From: Paracoccus sp. MA
GTDB lineage: Bacteria; Pseudomonadota; Alphaproteobacteria; Rhodobacterales; Rhodobacteraceae
Direction: 5' to 3'
Assembly (NCBI RefSeq): GCF_020990385.1
Contig: NZ_CP087598.1
Coordinates: forward strand, 1,780,001-1,844,000
DNA length: 64,000 nucleotides
Each line of letters begins with the position of its first letter. Positions within the stretch are counted from its first letter, which is position 1. Below are positions 62,956 to 64,000 of this stretch, piece after piece. Made by a program: the position numbers and the translations under genes. The notes under the pieces were generated by a model, which was not told where the DNA came from, searched no databases, and saw only the letters and a list, made by a program, of their open reading frames with translations.

Positions 62956-64000
62956 GAAGAAGGTCTCCGTCCGCCTCGTGGCGGAGGGCGGACGCCGCGT
63001 TCGCGCGGAGCTGGAGGGGATCGGAGATGCCGGGGCGAAGGGGATCGGCCGCCTGTCGCGCGAGATGGAACTGGCCAACACCCGGCTTGCGTCCTTTGCC
63101 CGTCGCGCCGGTCTTGCTCTTGGGGCTGCTGCAGCCGCGGCCACCGCCTCGCTCGGGCTGATTGTCCGCTCCACGGCCGAGAGTGCCGCGCAGATCCGGC
63201 AGTTCGCGCAGGTCGCAAATGCGACGCCTGAGGCGCTGCAGCGCTGGTCGGCTGGCGCGCGGACGGTCGGGATTGAGCAAGAGAAGCTGGCCGACATCCT
63301 GAAGGACGTGAACGACCGGGTCGGGGATTTCCTGCAGACCGGCGGCGGGCCGATGGCCGACTTCTTCGAGAATGTGGCCCCGCGTGTGGGCGTGACAGCC
63401 GATCAGTTCGCCCGCCTTTCCGGCCCTGAAGCCCTCCAGCTCTACGTCGACACATTGGAACGCGCTGGGCTCAGCCAGCAGGAGATGACCTTCTATCTCG
63501 AGGCCATGGCCTCGGACGCGACGCGGTTGATCCCGCTCCTTCGCAACGGCGGGGCCGAGATGGCCCGACTTGGGGATCAGGCTTCGGACCTCGGCGCGGT
63601 TCTGGACAGCGATGCCCTCGAAGCCCTGCGCCGCACGCAACTGGCGCTGGGCACGGTCTCGCTGGTCTTCGAAGGCCTGCGCAACCGCATCGCCGTGGCG
63701 GTCGCCCCGACAATCGAGGCGCTGGCCAATGCCTTCGTGGCGCTGGCCTCCGATGGCGGCATCCTGCGGTCGGCCATCGACACGCTGATCGGCAACCTTG
63801 GAAGGCTGGCGTCCTATGCGGCCACTTTCGCCGCCGTCATGGCCGGGCGCTGGGTGGCGGGGCTTGCCGCTGCTGCCCTGTCGGTGCGCGGCCTCGCCAC
63901 GGCGCTGGTCTTCCTGCGGGGTGCCCTGATCCGCACCGGCATCGGCGCGCTGATCGTCGGCGCAGGCGAGCTGGTCTACCAGTTCTCGCAGCTGGTGGCC
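62948..64000 (+). CDS. Phage tail tape measure protein, N-terminal part
   Basis: 351 codons open to the window's end; the gene continues beyond. Starts MAEKKVSVRLVAEGGRRVRAELEGIGD, followed by helical segments, SFARRAGLALGAAAAAATASLG, then repeated helical/hydrophobic stretches (ASDGGILRSAIDTLIGNLGRLASYAATFAAVMAGRWVAGLAAAALSV by position 270-320) as in tape measure proteins. It sets tail length and is ejected during DNA delivery. Overlaps the chaperone extension by 8 bp. Confidence 0.8.
   Translation, partial: MAEKKVSVRLVAEGGRRVRAELEGIGDAGAKGIGRLSREMELANTRLASFARRAGLALGAAAAAATASLGLIVRSTAESAAQIRQFAQVANATPEALQRWSAGARTVGIEQEKLADILKDVNDRVGDFLQTGGGPMADFFENVAPRVGVTADQFARLSGPEALQLYVDTLERAGLSQQEMTFYLEAMASDATRLIPLLRNGGAEMARLGDQASDLGAVLDSDALEALRRTQLALGTVSLVFEGLRNRIAVAVAPTIEALANAFVALASDGGILRSAIDTLIGNLGRLASYAATFAAVMAGRWVAGLAAAALSVRGLATALVFLRGALIRTGIGALIVGAGELVYQFSQLVA

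Noticed and set aside
1..64000. CRISPR array or intact rRNA operon
   Set aside because: No regularly spaced direct repeats of suitable length and no 16S/23S/5S-like sequence were seen; the repeats present are RTX codons, IS ends and palindromes.

Overview
The window comes from a high-GC alphaproteobacterium. Gene content and style (glutamine-dependent NadE next to pncA/pncB, TrhO, a malic enzyme-phosphotransacetylase fusion, Hint_2 and RTX proteins, GTA-like phage tail genes) point to Rhodobacteraceae, most likely Paracoccus; this is inference from gene content only.

Layout. 1-8.8 kb holds housekeeping genes: the end of nadE, a complete IS5-type element (501-1357), a Hint-domain protein, pncA-pncB (NAD salvage), trhO, an outer-membrane beta-barrel protein and maeB. 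8.9-31.9 kb is an exopolysaccharide/capsule-type locus: flippase, chain-length co-polymerase, a degenerate BY-kinase-like protein, an ExoY-type sugar transferase beside a small ExoX-like membrane protein, several glycosyltransferases, an O-antigen polymerase-like protein and a WecG/TagA enzyme. Embedded in it is a translationally coupled minus-strand operon: type I PKS (2101 aa), glycosyltransferase, NRPS (1539 aa, formyltransferase at the N-terminus and a luciferase-like monooxygenase inserted in the adenylation domain), and phosphopantetheinyl transferase. This is the most unusual system in the window and suggests a glycosylated polyketide/amino-acid product made with, or attached to, a surface polysaccharide. 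32.0-35.8 kb carries two RTX-type proteins, one ending in a Hint domain.

36-42 kb is a catabolic unit: LysR regulator, divergent CoA-transferase, HMG-CoA-lyase-like enzyme and a complete TRAP transporter, followed by a gamma-carbonic-anhydrase gene destroyed by an internal deletion. 42.3-48.6 kb is the tyrosine/homogentisate pathway (Lrp regulator, hppD, Rieske protein, MarR regulator, hmgA, fahA, maiA); three copies of a GTTGC-N4-GCAAC palindrome lie between the MarR gene and hmgA.

48.6-64 kb is accessory DNA: two decayed IS66 elements, then a 3'-half tRNA-Met that looks like an attachment site, an AT-richer HEPN plus DUF262 gene pair (putative defence module), an integrase cut by a complete IS21-type element, and beyond it prophage genes (head-tail joining, DUF6441 protein, tail terminator, tail tube, tail-assembly chaperone with a programmed -1 frameshift site, tape measure) carrying a ParDE toxin-antitoxin and a secreted peptidoglycan-binding protein as cargo. 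The tape-measure gene runs off the right edge. No intact tRNA or rRNA gene and no CRISPR array was found.
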